Part shown: in pieces, positions 1-8,241 of the stretch
Layout of the letters: each line of letters opens with the position of its first letter
How positions within the stretch are numbered: position 1 is the first letter of the stretch
Assembly: GCA_049323835.1 (NCBI GenBank)
Contig: JBMOOJ010000104.1
Coordinates: forward strand, 1-64,000
Length of the DNA stretch: 64,000 bases
Reading direction: 5' to 3'
From: SG-bin9 sp049323835
GTDB lineage: Bacteria; Pseudomonadota; Alphaproteobacteria; Rhizobiales; Xanthobacteraceae
The notes under the pieces: generated by a model
Databases searched by the model: none
What the model was told of the DNA's origin: nothing
What the model saw: the letters and a program-made list of their open reading frames with translations, nothing else
Made by a program: the position numbers and the translations under genes

Positions 1-555
1 GCCATCGACCACCACATGGGCGACGTGGATACCTTCCGGCCCGAGCTCCTTGCTCATGCATTGCGCGAGTGAGCGCAGCGCGTGCTTCGCGCCGGAGAAC
101 GCGGAAAAACCCGAACGCCCGCGCATGCTGGCGGACGCGCCGGTAAAGATGATCGTGCCCCGCCCGCGCGGCACCATCACCTTCGCCGCCTCGCGCCCGG
201 TGAGGAAGCCAGAGAAGCAGGCCATTTCCCAGACCTTGAAGTAGACCCGGCTGGTGGTCTCGCGGATCGGGAAATTGACGTTGGCGCCGATGTTGAAGAC
301 AGCTACTTCCAGCTCGCCGACCTCGCGCTCGATGGTCTCGATCAGCGCGACCATCTCCTCTTCCTTGCGCGCATCGACGCCGAAGGCACGGCATTGGCCG
401 CCCTCGCTCTCGATCTTCTGCACAAGGTCCGTCAGCTTGTCGGCATGCCGCCGCACAACGCAGGCGACGTAACCTTCACGCGCGAAACGGCGCGCGATCG
501 CTCCGCCGGTGGCATCGCCGGCTCCAATGATCAGGGCGGCTTTGGCTTTCGGCAT
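1..555 (-). CDS. SDR family oxidoreductase, 3' end outside window
   Basis: The 185 N-terminal residues of a short-chain dehydrogenase/reductase are visible; the C-terminus runs off the left edge. A Rossmann start is present (IIGAGDATGGA, residues 9-19), but it is a variant of the usual TGxxxGIG. The active-site helix reads GFSAFSGAKHAL (149-160), so the catalytic tyrosine of the YxxxK motif is phenylalanine (F153) while the lysine (K157) is kept. I recall this F-for-Y subfamily as common in Bradyrhizobium-type genomes; its substrate is not known to me. It is the last gene of the minus-strand catabolic run, 73 bases after the dehydratase gene. The start ATG at 555 is preceded by a GGAGG-type ribosome-binding site. 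Confidence 0.85.
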   Translation of the reverse strand, partial: MPKAKAALIIGAGDATGGAIARRFAREGYVACVVRRHADKLTDLVQKIESEGGQCRAFGVDARKEEEMVALIETIEREVGELEVAVFNIGANVNFPIRETTSRVYFKVWEMACFSGFLTGREAAKVMVPRGRGTIIFTGASASMRGRSGFSAFSGAKHALRSLAQCMSKELGPEGIHVAHVVVDG

Positions 556-628
556 CGGCGGCTCCTCCGTAAACGCGGTGTTCTTAAATGACGATCGTCA
601 TTGAACACAGCCGCCGCCCCGAATGCAA

Positions 629-2152
629 CTACATCGTTGCGCCGATCACCCACGGCGCAAATTCAGCACCACCGAAATCGAAGCTCTCGCTTTTGGTCTG
701 CTCGCCGGATGCGACGCGCAGGATCAGCTCGAAAATGCGCTGGCCGCACTCCTGCACGGTTTCGGAGCCGTCGAGGATGGTTCCGCAGTTCACGTCCATG
801 TCGTCTTCCATGCGCGTGAACATCGGCGTGTTGGTCGCAAGCTTGATAGAGGGCGACGGCTTACAGCCGAACACACTGCCGCGCCCAGTTGTGAAGCAGA
901 CGAGATTCGCGCCACCAGCGACCTGCCCGGTCGCCGCCACCGGATCGAAGCCCGGCGTATCCATGAAGACGAAGCCTTTCGCCCTCACCTCCTCGGCGTA
1001 CTGCACGACATCGACGAGATTGGTGCTGCCGGCCTTCGCCATGGCGCCGAGCGATTTCTCGAGAATGGTCGTGAGACCTCCCGCCTTGTTGCCGGGGCTC
1101 GGATTGGAATCCATCTCCGCGCCTTCGCGCTCCGTGTAGTCCTCCCACCAGCGCATCAGCGCGACGAGTTTTTCGCCGACCTCGCGGCTGACCGCACGGC
1201 GCGTCAGCAGATGCTCGGCGCCGTAGGTCTCCGGCGTCTCGGAGAGGATCACCGTGCCGCCGTGGCGAACGATGAGATCGCTCGCAGCGCCGAGCGCCGG
1301 ATTCGCCGATACACCCGAATAGCCGTCCGACCCGCCGCACTGAAGCGCGACCATCAGTTCGCTCGCAGGCACCGTCTCGCGTTTCACCTTGTTGGAATCG
1401 GCGAGCACCTCCTTCACGAAAGCGATCGCCTTCTCCACCGTCTTGCGCGAGCCGCCGGTGTCCTGGATGTCCATGGCGCGCAGACGGCCGGCAAGCTTCT
1501 GCTCTTCGAGGAAGCCTCCGATCTGGTTCATCTCGCAACCGAGACCGAGCACGATCACATGCGAGAAGTTCACATGCCGCGCAAAGCCGCCGAGCGTCCG
1601 GCGCAGCAATCGCAGCGGCTCGTGCTGCGTCATGCCGCAGCCGGTCTTGTGGGTGAGCGCAACCACGCCGTCGACATTCGGATAATCGGCAAGCGGATCG
1701 TGGCCGGTAAACGGATTGCGCTTGAAGACGTCCGCGACCACCTGCGCGACATGCGCGCTGCAGTTGACGCTGGTGAGAATGCCGATGTAGTTGCGCGTCG
1801 CCACGCGCCCGTCCGGACGGCGGATACCCTGGAACGTCGCCGGCAGATCGAAGTTCGGCGTCGGCTTCACATCGACACCGTAGGCATAGTCCTTGGCGAA
1901 GTCGCCCATGCCGCAGTTCTGCGTATGCACGTGCTGGCCGGGCGCGATCGGCTGCGTGGCGAAGCCGATGATCTGGCCGTAGCGGCGGATCGGCTCCCCT
2001 GGCGCAATCGGCTTTACCGCCACCTTGTGGCCGGCGGGGATGCGCTCGCTCGCGGCGAGACTGCCCTCGACGGACGCTCCGGGCAGCAGCGTCGCTCGCG
2101 CGATCACCACGCTGTCGTCAGGATGAAGCCGGATCACAGCGGTTGGCGCCAT
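629..2152 (-). CDS. UxaA/GarD-family altronate/galactarate-type dehydratase
   Basis: 507 residues. The protein has an N-terminal SAF-type domain (about residues 1-90) followed by the large UxaA/GarD catalytic domain, the arrangement of one-chain altronate or galactarate dehydratases. These iron-dependent lyases remove water from sugar acids to give 2-keto-3-deoxy acids. Conserved stretches include QNCGMGDFAKDYAYG after the SAF domain, THKTGCGMTQHEP and VALQCGGSDGYSG. The start at 2152 (MAPTAVIRL) has GGGAGAA just upstream; a longer reading to 2254 runs into a repeat and is rejected. It lies between an HpcH/HpaI aldolase and an SDR, which suits a dehydratase-aldolase route for a hexaric, hexonic or other hydroxy acid. 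The exact substrate cannot be told from sequence. Confidence 0.9.
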   Translation of the reverse strand: MAPTAVIRLHPDDSVVIARATLLPGASVEGSLAASERIPAGHKVAVKPIAPGEPIRRYGQIIGFATQPIAPGQHVHTQNCGMGDFAKDYAYGVDVKPTPNFDLPATFQGIRRPDGRVATRNYIGILTSVNCSAHVAQVVADVFKRNPFTGHDPLADYPNVDGVVALTHKTGCGMTQHEPLRLLRRTLGGFARHVNFSHVIVLGLGCEMNQIGGFLEEQKLAGRLRAMDIQDTGGSRKTVEKAIAFVKEVLADSNKVKRETVPASELMVALQCGGSDGYSGVSANPALGAASDLIVRHGGTVILSETPETYGAEHLLTRRAVSREVGEKLVALMRWWEDYTEREGAEMDSNPSPGNKAGGLTTILEKSLGAMAKAGSTNLVDVVQYAEEVRAKGFVFMDTPGFDPVAATGQVAGGANLVCFTTGRGSVFGCKPSPSIKLATNTPMFTRMEDDMDVNCGTILDGSETVQECGQRIFELILRVASGEQTKSESFDFGGAEFAPWVIGATM

Positions 2153-2171
2153 GGTGTTCTCCCTTTTCTTC

Positions 2172-2271
2172 ACCTCGCCCCGCCTGCGGGGAGAGGTCGG
2201 AGACGAGCGACAGCGACGTCTCCGGGTGAGGGGCCAAGTGAGTCTCTCGCGCAAGCAAGCCCCTCACCCGG
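2172..2271. repeat. Intergenic palindromic repeat (GGGTGAGGGG family)
   Basis: A GC-rich element with a local palindrome (CCCCGCCTGCGGGG) and two outer arms, CCGGGTGAGGGGC at 2222-2234 and its exact complement at 2259-2271, followed by TCTTTTTT on the plus strand. The same GGGTGAGGGG arm occurs in the element at 10217-10355. The shape mimics a plus-strand terminator, but no plus-strand gene ends here, so a dispersed repeat is more likely. Confidence 0.7.
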
Positions 2272-2283
2272 TCTTTTTTCCCT

Positions 2284-2370
2284 CGTCATGGCCGGGCTTG
2301 TCCCGGCCATCCACGTCTTAAATCTACAACAAGAAAGACGTGGATGCCCGCGACAAGCGCGGGCATGACG
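2284..2370. repeat. 87-bp palindromic intergenic repeat, copy 1
   Basis: The element begins CGTCATG and ends CATGACG, and carries two inner palindromes (GCCGGGCTTGTCCCGGC and CCCGCGACAAGCGCGGG) and inner arms CCACGTCTT / AAGACGTGG. It is present again in inverted orientation at 8242-8327. It sits between the aldolase and dehydratase genes and would fold into a cruciform or long hairpin in their mRNA. Confidence 0.85.
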
Positions 2371-2382
2371 ACTTTCTATAGC

Positions 2383-3159
2383 TCACGCCTTCCCGCCCGA
2401 GTTCTTGCGCGTCTCGCCGATGTGCTGGCGCGCGGCCATCGATAGCAGACCGCTGTCATTGAACAGCGTCACCAGCTTGAAGCCCATGTTGATATTGCGC
2501 ACCGCGCCTTCCCAGCCCGAGCAGTGGATACCGGGATAGATCTTGCGCTTCTCGCACTCCTTGATCAGCTTCTCGTAGATCTTAAGGATCTCCGGCTCTT
2601 CGCGATCGAGCTTCGGCACCAGACCGTAGGAGAACCCGAGATCGCTTGGTCCGACGTAGACGCCCGCAATTCCCTCGACGTCGAGGATCGATTCCATGTT
2701 CTCGACCGCGGTGCGCGTCTCGAGCATCGGAATGCACAGCGTTTCGGCGTTCGCCGTCTGCTGGTAGGTGCTCGGCGCGCCGTAGCTCACCATGCGGATC
2801 GGGCCGTTGCTGCGGGTTCCGCGCGGCGGATACTTGCAGAACTGGACGAAGTCCTCCGCTTCCTTCTTGGTGTTGATCATCGGGCAGATCACGCCCATGG
2901 CGCCGCCGTCGAGCACCTTGCCGATGATGCCCGGCTCGTTCCACGGCACGCGCACCATCGGCGTCACCGGATGCTTGCCCATCGCCTGGAAGCATTCGAT
3001 CATCGACATGTAATCCTGCACGCCGTGCTGGATATCGACGGTGACGCTGTCGAAGCCGCAGCCTGCCATCACTTCCGCCGAGAAGCCCGACGGGATCGCA
3101 AGCCATGCGTTCACCACCACTTTGCCCGACGCCCAGATTTCCTTGACCTTGTTTGTCAT
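2383..3159 (-). CDS. HpcH/HpaI-family class II aldolase
   Basis: 258 residues, the normal length for this TIM-barrel family of metal-dependent pyruvate aldolases (2-keto-3-deoxyglucarate and 4-hydroxy-2-ketoheptanedioate aldolases). Family landmarks are VDIQHG (catalytic His region), MVRVPWNEPG (substrate-binding Arg), MLETRTAVEN (metal-ligand Glu) and VGPSDL (metal-ligand Asp). The reaction expected is retro-aldol cleavage of a 2-keto-3-deoxy acid to pyruvate plus an aldehyde. It follows the Ldh-type dehydrogenase by 36 bases and precedes the dehydratase, in one minus-strand run. The true substrate is unknown. Confidence 0.9.
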   Translation of the reverse strand: MTNKVKEIWASGKVVVNAWLAIPSGFSAEVMAGCGFDSVTVDIQHGVQDYMSMIECFQAMGKHPVTPMVRVPWNEPGIIGKVLDGGAMGVICPMINTKKEAEDFVQFCKYPPRGTRSNGPIRMVSYGAPSTYQQTANAETLCIPMLETRTAVENMESILDVEGIAGVYVGPSDLGFSYGLVPKLDREEPEILKIYEKLIKECEKRKIYPGIHCSGWEGAVRNINMGFKLVTLFNDSGLLSMAARQHIGETRKNSGGKA

Positions 3160-3195
3160 CGATCAGTCCTTGTTCCCCTTAGATACTGGTTGCGT

Positions 3196-4281
3196 TCAGG
3201 CGCGTGCATCCGCAATCGCCGTGTCGTTGATGCCGAGCGATCGGGCGGTTGCCGCGATGCTGGCCCAGGTGTCGTCGGAGAGCGGAATGCCGTTTGCCGT
3301 CCGCTCCGCGCGCATCTTTGCTTCCGGTTCGCCCGGCACCAGCACGGCATCGTGCCCGGCCGCGCGCTTGGTGTCCTTCACGTAGGCGATGTAGCGCGCT
3401 GTCTCCTTGTCGAAGAACTCGGCCGAGTCGAGCCGCTCCGGATCGATGTAGAACGACAGCGATCCGTTGGAGAACTTGCGGCCCGCGGACGTCGCGCCGT
3501 TGCCGGTCAGCGCACCGCCGAGCAGCTCGCACATCAGCGCGAGGCCCGAGCCCTTGTGATCGCCGAAGGCGCGGATCGCACCCTTGCCTTGCGAGTGATC
3601 GCGCACGCCTTCGGGCGTGTACTCGCCGTAGAGCAGATGCGGGTCTTCGCTGGTGTAACCGTCCGGCCCGATCAGCGCGCCCTCCGGCAGCTTCTTGCCG
3701 CCACGGCTGGCGACGAGCACCTTGCCTTCGGCCACGTGCGACGTTGCGAAATCCAGCACGACCGGCGGCGCATTCTTGCGCGGCACGCCGACGCAATACG
3801 GCGCCGTCGAGAAGCGGCGCTCGACACCGCCGAACGGCGCGACGAGGATCGAGCCGGCCGCGTTGACGAAGTGCACCGAGACGATGCCTTCCGCTGCCGC
3901 CATCTCCGCCCAGTCGCCGACGCGGCCGATATGGCCGGTGTTGCGCACGGCAATGGCCGCGAGTCCGCTCTCCTTCGCTTTCCGGATGCCGATCGCCACC
4001 GCCTGCGGCCCGACCGTCTGGCCGAAACCATACTGTCCATCGACCACCGCAAGCGATGGCGTATCGACCGTCAGCTTGATGGTCTGGTCGGGAACGATCG
4101 AGCCATCCTTCACCCAGTTGACGTAGCGCGGCACGCGGATGACGCCATGGCTGTCATGGCCGGTGAGATTGGCGGTCGTGAGATACGTCGCGATGCGCGT
4201 TGCTTCGGCCTTCGAAGAGCCGGAACGGACGAAAATGTCGGTTACGAACGCGATCAGCTTCTGGACTTGGACGGTCACCAT
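3196..4281 (-). CDS. Malate/L-lactate/ureidoglycolate-type dehydrogenase (Ldh family)
   Basis: 361 residues from ATG 4281; an in-frame TTG at 4290 is also possible. It belongs to the LDH2/MDH2 (YiaK/AllD/ComC) oxidoreductases, NAD(P)-dependent enzymes that act on 2-hydroxy acids and do not have a classical Rossmann fold. Signatures are GHDSHGVIRVPRYV near residue 44, NTGHIGRVGDWAEMA and LDFATSHVAEGK. It is placed between a DHDPS-like lyase and an aldolase, so it probably oxidises or reduces a hydroxy/keto acid intermediate in the same pathway. Confidence 0.9.
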   Translation of the reverse strand: MVTVQVQKLIAFVTDIFVRSGSSKAEATRIATYLTTANLTGHDSHGVIRVPRYVNWVKDGSIVPDQTIKLTVDTPSLAVVDGQYGFGQTVGPQAVAIGIRKAKESGLAAIAVRNTGHIGRVGDWAEMAAAEGIVSVHFVNAAGSILVAPFGGVERRFSTAPYCVGVPRKNAPPVVLDFATSHVAEGKVLVASRGGKKLPEGALIGPDGYTSEDPHLLYGEYTPEGVRDHSQGKGAIRAFGDHKGSGLALMCELLGGALTGNGATSAGRKFSNGSLSFYIDPERLDSAEFFDKETARYIAYVKDTKRAAGHDAVLVPGEPEAKMRAERTANGIPLSDDTWASIAATARSLGINDTAIADARA

Positions 4282-4452
4282 GGTCGGCAATTCACCAATA
4301 ACGAAGGGAGATGCGCATCATTCGCGCCGATGGAGGGTCTTACGAAGTTGTCAGTTGTCAGACAAGTTGCCCAAAACGCCAGCGCCTGTCTATCGATTGC
4401 ATAACTGTGCGCGCGGGCCAGCGATTGCTGCGTCGCAAAGACCACGCGATCC

Positions 4453-5337
4453 TCAGATTGCACCCATGTCGCGCAGCGTGTTTTCGACGATTTTCCGCTC
4501 GTCGGCATTCAGCGCCGCCTGCGGCGGCAGCGGGTCGCCGACGTCGTAGCCCTGGATTTGCAGACCAGCCTTGATGCACGCGGCGAGATTGAAACGCGCG
4601 AATGCCTCGTTGATCCGCCACAGCTTGCGCTGGAGCACCATCGCCTCCTCCCAGCGCTTTTCGCGGCACAGATCGTAGAGCGCGACGCTCGCGCGCGGGA
4701 TGATGCAGGCGGGCCCCGCGAGCCACCCTGCCCCGCCGATCATCATCACCGCGACAGGAATATGCGACGAGGCGGAGAACACATCGATGTCGCTGCCGCA
4801 GCGATTGATGATCGACAGCAGCCGGCCGGTATTGGTGGAAGCATCCTTCACGAACACGATGCGCGGATGCTTCGCCAGCCGTGCGATCACGTCGAGCGAC
4901 AGATCCGAGCGCTGGAACTGCGGATTGGTGTAAAGGCCGACCGGGATATCGACCGCGTCGGCGATCGCACGGAAGTAGGCCTCGACCCCGTCGTCCTTCA
5001 CCGGGAAGTACGCCTCCATGATCGCAAGGATGCCGTCGGCGCCGGCCTTCTGGTACGCGACAGCCTGCGCGACCGCATCGGCGGTGTTGGCCGAGGCGAC
5101 GCCGGCGACCACCGGCACCCGCCGACCGGCCGCCTCGATGGTCGCGGCAACCACCGCCGCGCGCTGCTCGCGGTCGAGGTAGGCGAACTCGCCGGTCGAG
5201 CCGAGCGGCGTCAGCCCGTGAACGCCAGCCTTGATGAGATCGTCGCAGAGGCGGCCGAGCACTTCTGCCTTCACTTTGCCATTAGAATCGACCGGAGAGA
5301 CGAGATAGGGAAAAACGCCGCGATATGCCGCCATCAT
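4453..5337 (-). CDS. Dihydrodipicolinate synthase (DapA)-family lyase/aldolase
   Basis: 294 residues from MMAAYRGVF; a longer reading to 5418 adds an N-terminus unlike the family and is not preferred. A class I TIM-barrel lyase: GSTGE substrate loop, GLYTNP carrying the catalytic tyrosine, and FVKDAS with the Schiff-base lysine. The family includes DapA, N-acetylneuraminate lyase, KDG aldolases and 5-keto-4-deoxyglucarate dehydratase. Because its neighbours are sugar-acid type enzymes, a catabolic role is more likely than lysine biosynthesis. First gene of the minus-strand run that ends with the SDR at 555. Confidence 0.88.
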   Translation of the reverse strand: MMAAYRGVFPYLVSPVDSNGKVKAEVLGRLCDDLIKAGVHGLTPLGSTGEFAYLDREQRAAVVAATIEAAGRRVPVVAGVASANTADAVAQAVAYQKAGADGILAIMEAYFPVKDDGVEAYFRAIADAVDIPVGLYTNPQFQRSDLSLDVIARLAKHPRIVFVKDASTNTGRLLSIINRCGSDIDVFSASSHIPVAVMMIGGAGWLAGPACIIPRASVALYDLCREKRWEEAMVLQRKLWRINEAFARFNLAACIKAGLQIQGYDVGDPLPPQAALNADERKIVENTLRDMGAI

Positions 5338-5649
5338 ATTGGGACCACTGTGATTATTCTTGAAGCCCAGCCTACAGCGCCCGACGGCAGGAAAAAGCAC
5401 CTCGGGATACCTATGCACGGACGAAAGGCCCGAATCGGCCGTAAAATTTTAAGAAAATGCCGGTAGAAGCCCGGAGTCAGCGGCGGGTTCCTCCGACAGA
5501 GTTCCCGTGGCTCACAATTAAGTTATTGGAACCAAAGGCGTTTAAGGAACTTATCCATTGCATGGATTTTACCATATTGCATCGCAATGTGGTCACATTT
5601 CAGAAACATAAGCCCACCCATCACACACATTGATCAGGGGACCTGATTC
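5338..5649. other. Divergent intergenic region
   Basis: 312 bases between the DapA-family gene (minus) and a small secreted-protein gene (plus). It contains an AT-rich stretch at about 5515-5610, low in GC for this window, where promoters for both directions are likely. Two GGAAC motifs (5528 and 5546 regions) were checked for an EcfG-type promoter and lack a CGTT at the right spacing. No RNA gene was seen. Confidence 0.4.
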
Positions 5650-5991
5650 ATGCGCTCAGTTCGCGCCTTCGCGATCCTTTTTGCCTCGCTGTCCGCGGTC
5701 GCCGCGGCCCCTGCCGTCGCGTCCGAGTACGACGGCCTCTGGAACGTCACCATTTATACGAAGAACGGCTCCTGCGATCCGACGCTCACCGTCCCCGTGA
5801 ACATCGTCGATGGCAAGGTCTCGGCGGCCCAGGGCCTGTCTGGCAGCGTCAATTCGTCGGGTCTCGTGCGCGTCTCGATCAACGGCGCACAGGCGAACGG
5901 CACCATGAGCGGCAAGACCGCTTCCGGTAAGTGGAACGGCGCGTCGGGCGGCATCGCCTGCTCGGGCCGCTGGGAAGCCGCCAAGCAGTAA
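5650..5991 (+). CDS. Small secreted protein of unknown function
   Basis: 113 residues. A clear Sec signal peptide (MRSVRAFAILFASLSAVAAA, cleavage likely after AVAS at about residue 25) is followed by an 88-residue mature domain with repeated glycine-rich beta-type segments (YDGLWNVTIYTKNG, GTMSGKTASGKWNG) and two cysteines (in GSCDPT and IACSGRW) that could form a disulfide. I recognise no family with certainty; similar short exported proteins are frequent in Bradyrhizobium relatives. GGGGACCTG upstream of the ATG is a plausible ribosome-binding site, and a strong terminator follows at 6071. Confidence 0.75.
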   Translation: MRSVRAFAILFASLSAVAAAPAVASEYDGLWNVTIYTKNGSCDPTLTVPVNIVDGKVSAAQGLSGSVNSSGLVRVSINGAQANGTMSGKTASGKWNGASGGIACSGRWEAAKQ

Positions 5992-6070
5992 GTTGCGTTG
6001 CGTTCGTAGCTTCGCGGGCGTTCAGGAAAGTAAGTTCCTGCATCGCATTCAGTCACGAGTTCGTCGCGTC

Positions 6071-6101
6071 AAAAACCCCCGGTTCGCCGGGGGTTTTTTG
6101 T
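6071..6101 (+). terminator. Rho-independent terminator
   Basis: A 7-bp perfect stem CCCCCGG / CCGGGGG around a TTCG tetraloop (6076-6093) is followed by TTTTTT. It lies 84 bases after the small secreted-protein gene and separates it from the CoA-transferase gene. Confidence 0.92.
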
Positions 6102-6212
6102 TATGGCAAACCTGAGGCAACGCCCGCACGGCAGCCGCGCACGATTTGCGGCTGACAAGCGCCGCGATTTCGGGAATGGTCCGGCCCCTACAACTTTCGG
6201 AGTTGACCCCGG

Positions 6213-7424
6213 ATGCCTGCCCCGCGCGCCTCAACAGCGCTGTCGCGTTTCACCGTCCTTGATCTGACCCGCATCCGCTCCGGCCCGACCGCCGTGCGGC
6301 AACTCGCCGACTGGGGCGCCAACGTCATCAAGATCGAACCGCCCGCCAGCGCAGGCGATGACGGCAGCCCGGGGGGCGGTTCGCGCGACGGCTCCGATTT
6401 CCAGAACCTGCATCGCAACAAGCGCGGCATCACGCTCGACCTGAAAAACCCGAAGGGGCTCGCGGTCTTCAAAACGCTCGCCGCGAAAGCCGACGTCGTC
6501 GTCGAGAACTTCCGCCCCGACGTGAAGAACAGGCTCGGCATCGATTACGAGAGCCTGAAGACGATCAACCCGCGCATCGTCTACGCCAGCATCTCAGGCT
6601 TCGGCCAGGATGGTCCTTACGCGAATCGGCCCGGTTTCGATCAGATTGCGCAAGGCATGGGCGGGCTGATGTCGATCACCGGCCTCCCCGGCCAGGGCCC
6701 TGTGCGCGCCGGCATTCCGGTCGCAGACCTGAGCGCCGGTCTTTTCTGCGCCATGGGCATCATGACCGCACTGCTCGAGCGCGAAGTCTCCGGCGAAGGC
6801 CAGTGGGTGCAGACCTCGCTGTTGCAGGCGCAAATCTTCATGCTCGACTTCCAGGCCGCGCGCTGGCTGGTCGAGAAGGATGTGCCGAAGCAGGCCGGCA
6901 ACAATCATCCCACCGCAATCCCGACCGGCGTATTCAAGACATCCGACGGTCACATCAACATCGCCACCACCGGCGGCAAGATCTGGGAGCGTTTCGCGCA
7001 CGCGATCGAGGCGCCGGAATTGTTGCAACATGCCGACTACGCCACCGGGAAAGGCCGCTCGCAGCACCGCGACGCACTGAATGCGGCGATCGAGAAAGCG
7101 ACGCAGCGCAAGACCAGCGCCGAGTGGATCAGAATACTCAACGACGCCGGCGTGCCGTGCGGGCCGATCTACGCGATGGATGAGGTCTTCGCCGACGAGC
7201 AAGTGAAGCATCTGAAGATGGCGCAGGACCTGCCGCCGGGCCAGGGTCTTTCAAGCGGCGCGCCACGGCAACTGGTCGGCCAGCCGTTCTCGCTCTCGCG
7301 CACGCCGAGCGCGTTCGTGGCGCGGCCACCACAAATGGGCGAACAGACCGACGAGGTGCTCGCCGAATTCGGATTTGGCAGCGGCGAGATCGCCGCACTC
7401 AAGCAAGACAAAGTGATCGATTAA
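6213..7424 (+). CDS. CaiB/BaiF family (class III) CoA-transferase
   Basis: 403 residues, the usual size. Class III transferases move CoA between carboxylic acids by way of a mixed anhydride on a conserved aspartate; that residue is the D of GIPVADLSAG (about residue 172). Other landmarks are VLDLTRIRSGPTAVRQLADWGANVIKIE cut short here to its role as the N-terminal nucleotide/CoA-binding segment, the RNKRGITLDL strand and SISGFGQDGPY. It is 12 bases upstream of a crotonase gene, so the pair probably activates and then converts a carboxylic acid. The acid itself is not known. Confidence 0.93.
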   Translation: MPAPRASTALSRFTVLDLTRIRSGPTAVRQLADWGANVIKIEPPASAGDDGSPGGGSRDGSDFQNLHRNKRGITLDLKNPKGLAVFKTLAAKADVVVENFRPDVKNRLGIDYESLKTINPRIVYASISGFGQDGPYANRPGFDQIAQGMGGLMSITGLPGQGPVRAGIPVADLSAGLFCAMGIMTALLEREVSGEGQWVQTSLLQAQIFMLDFQAARWLVEKDVPKQAGNNHPTAIPTGVFKTSDGHINIATTGGKIWERFAHAIEAPELLQHADYATGKGRSQHRDALNAAIEKATQRKTSAEWIRILNDAGVPCGPIYAMDEVFADEQVKHLKMAQDLPPGQGLSSGAPRQLVGQPFSLSRTPSAFVARPPQMGEQTDEVLAEFGFGSGEIAALKQDKVID

Positions 7425-7436
7425 CAGGAAGCGACC

Positions 7437-8228
7437 ATGACCAGGACCGACAAGATGCTCTCCAAGAAGGACGGGCACCTCGGATACATCATCTTCAACA
7501 ATCCCGAGCGCCATAACGCCGTCTCGCTGGAGATGTGGGAAGCCTGCGGCGACCTCATCAACCAATTCGAGAAGGACAAGGACGTGCGCGTCGTCATCAT
7601 CACCGGCGCGGGCGACAAGGCGTTCGTGTCCGGCGCGGACATCTCGAAGTTCGAGGAAGAGCGTGCGTCGCAGGCCGCCGTCGAGCGCTACAACAAGGCC
7701 GTCGATCACGGCTACGGCGCGGTCGCAAAGTTTTCCAAACCGACGATCGCGATGATCCGCGGCTATTGCATCGGCGGCGGCATGGGACTCGCGACCTGCT
7801 GCGATATCCGCATCTGCTCGGATAACTCGCGCTTCGGCGTGCCGGCAGCGAAGCTCGGTCTCGGCTACAGCTATCCGGGCGTGAAGCGGCTGGCCGACAT
7901 CGTCGGCCCCTCCTTCACCAAGGAAATCTTCTACACCGCGCGGCAGTTCGACGCTGAAGAAGCGCGCGTGATGGGCCTTGTCAATCGCGTCGTCCCGGTC
8001 GCGCAGCTGGAAACCTATGTGCGGGACTACGCCAACATGATCGCGGGCAACGCACCGATGACGGTCGATTCGATCAAGCTGATCACCAACGAAATCTACA
8101 AGGACGAAAGCCGGCGCAACATGAAAGCCTGCGACGACGCGGTCGCGGCCTGCTTCGCGTCCAACGACTACAAGGAAGGCCGTGCGGCCTTCATGGAAAA
8201 GCGCAGGCCGGTATTCACCGGAACGTAA
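7437..8228 (+). CDS. Crotonase-superfamily protein (annotated type: enoyl-CoA hydratase/isomerase)
   Basis: 263 residues. The CoA-binding oxyanion-hole segments are present (KAFVSGADIS, residues 61-70; RGYCIGGGMGLA, 108-119). The two glutamates that act in enoyl-CoA hydratase are absent: the GGGCE position is GGGMG (G117) and the PE position is PA (A137), exactly 20 residues apart as in the rat enzyme (E144/E164). A normal hydratase mechanism is therefore doubtful; decarboxylase, isomerase, hydrolase or other crotonase chemistry is possible. It is 12 bases after the CoA-transferase gene, in the same operon. Confidence 0.88.
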   Translation: MTRTDKMLSKKDGHLGYIIFNNPERHNAVSLEMWEACGDLINQFEKDKDVRVVIITGAGDKAFVSGADISKFEEERASQAAVERYNKAVDHGYGAVAKFSKPTIAMIRGYCIGGGMGLATCCDIRICSDNSRFGVPAAKLGLGYSYPGVKRLADIVGPSFTKEIFYTARQFDAEEARVMGLVNRVVPVAQLETYVRDYANMIAGNAPMTVDSIKLITNEIYKDESRRNMKACDDAVAACFASNDYKEGRAAFMEKRRPVFTGT

Positions 8229-8241
8229 ATAAACTCGCGTT

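Noticed and set aside
2222..2280. Plus-strand rho-independent terminator
   Set aside because: The stem and U-run fit, but no plus-strand gene ends here; the arms recur at 10217-10355, so it is treated as a dispersed repeat.
623..2368. Long plus-strand reading frame (581 codons) opposite the UxaA/GarD-like gene
   Set aside because: Arginine/alanine-rich shadow of the minus-strand gene with no family resemblance; high-GC DNA produces these routinely.
5521..5560. GGAAC motifs as an EcfG general-stress promoter for the small secreted protein
   Set aside because: The nearest CGTT-like word is only six bases away instead of the 16-17 needed.
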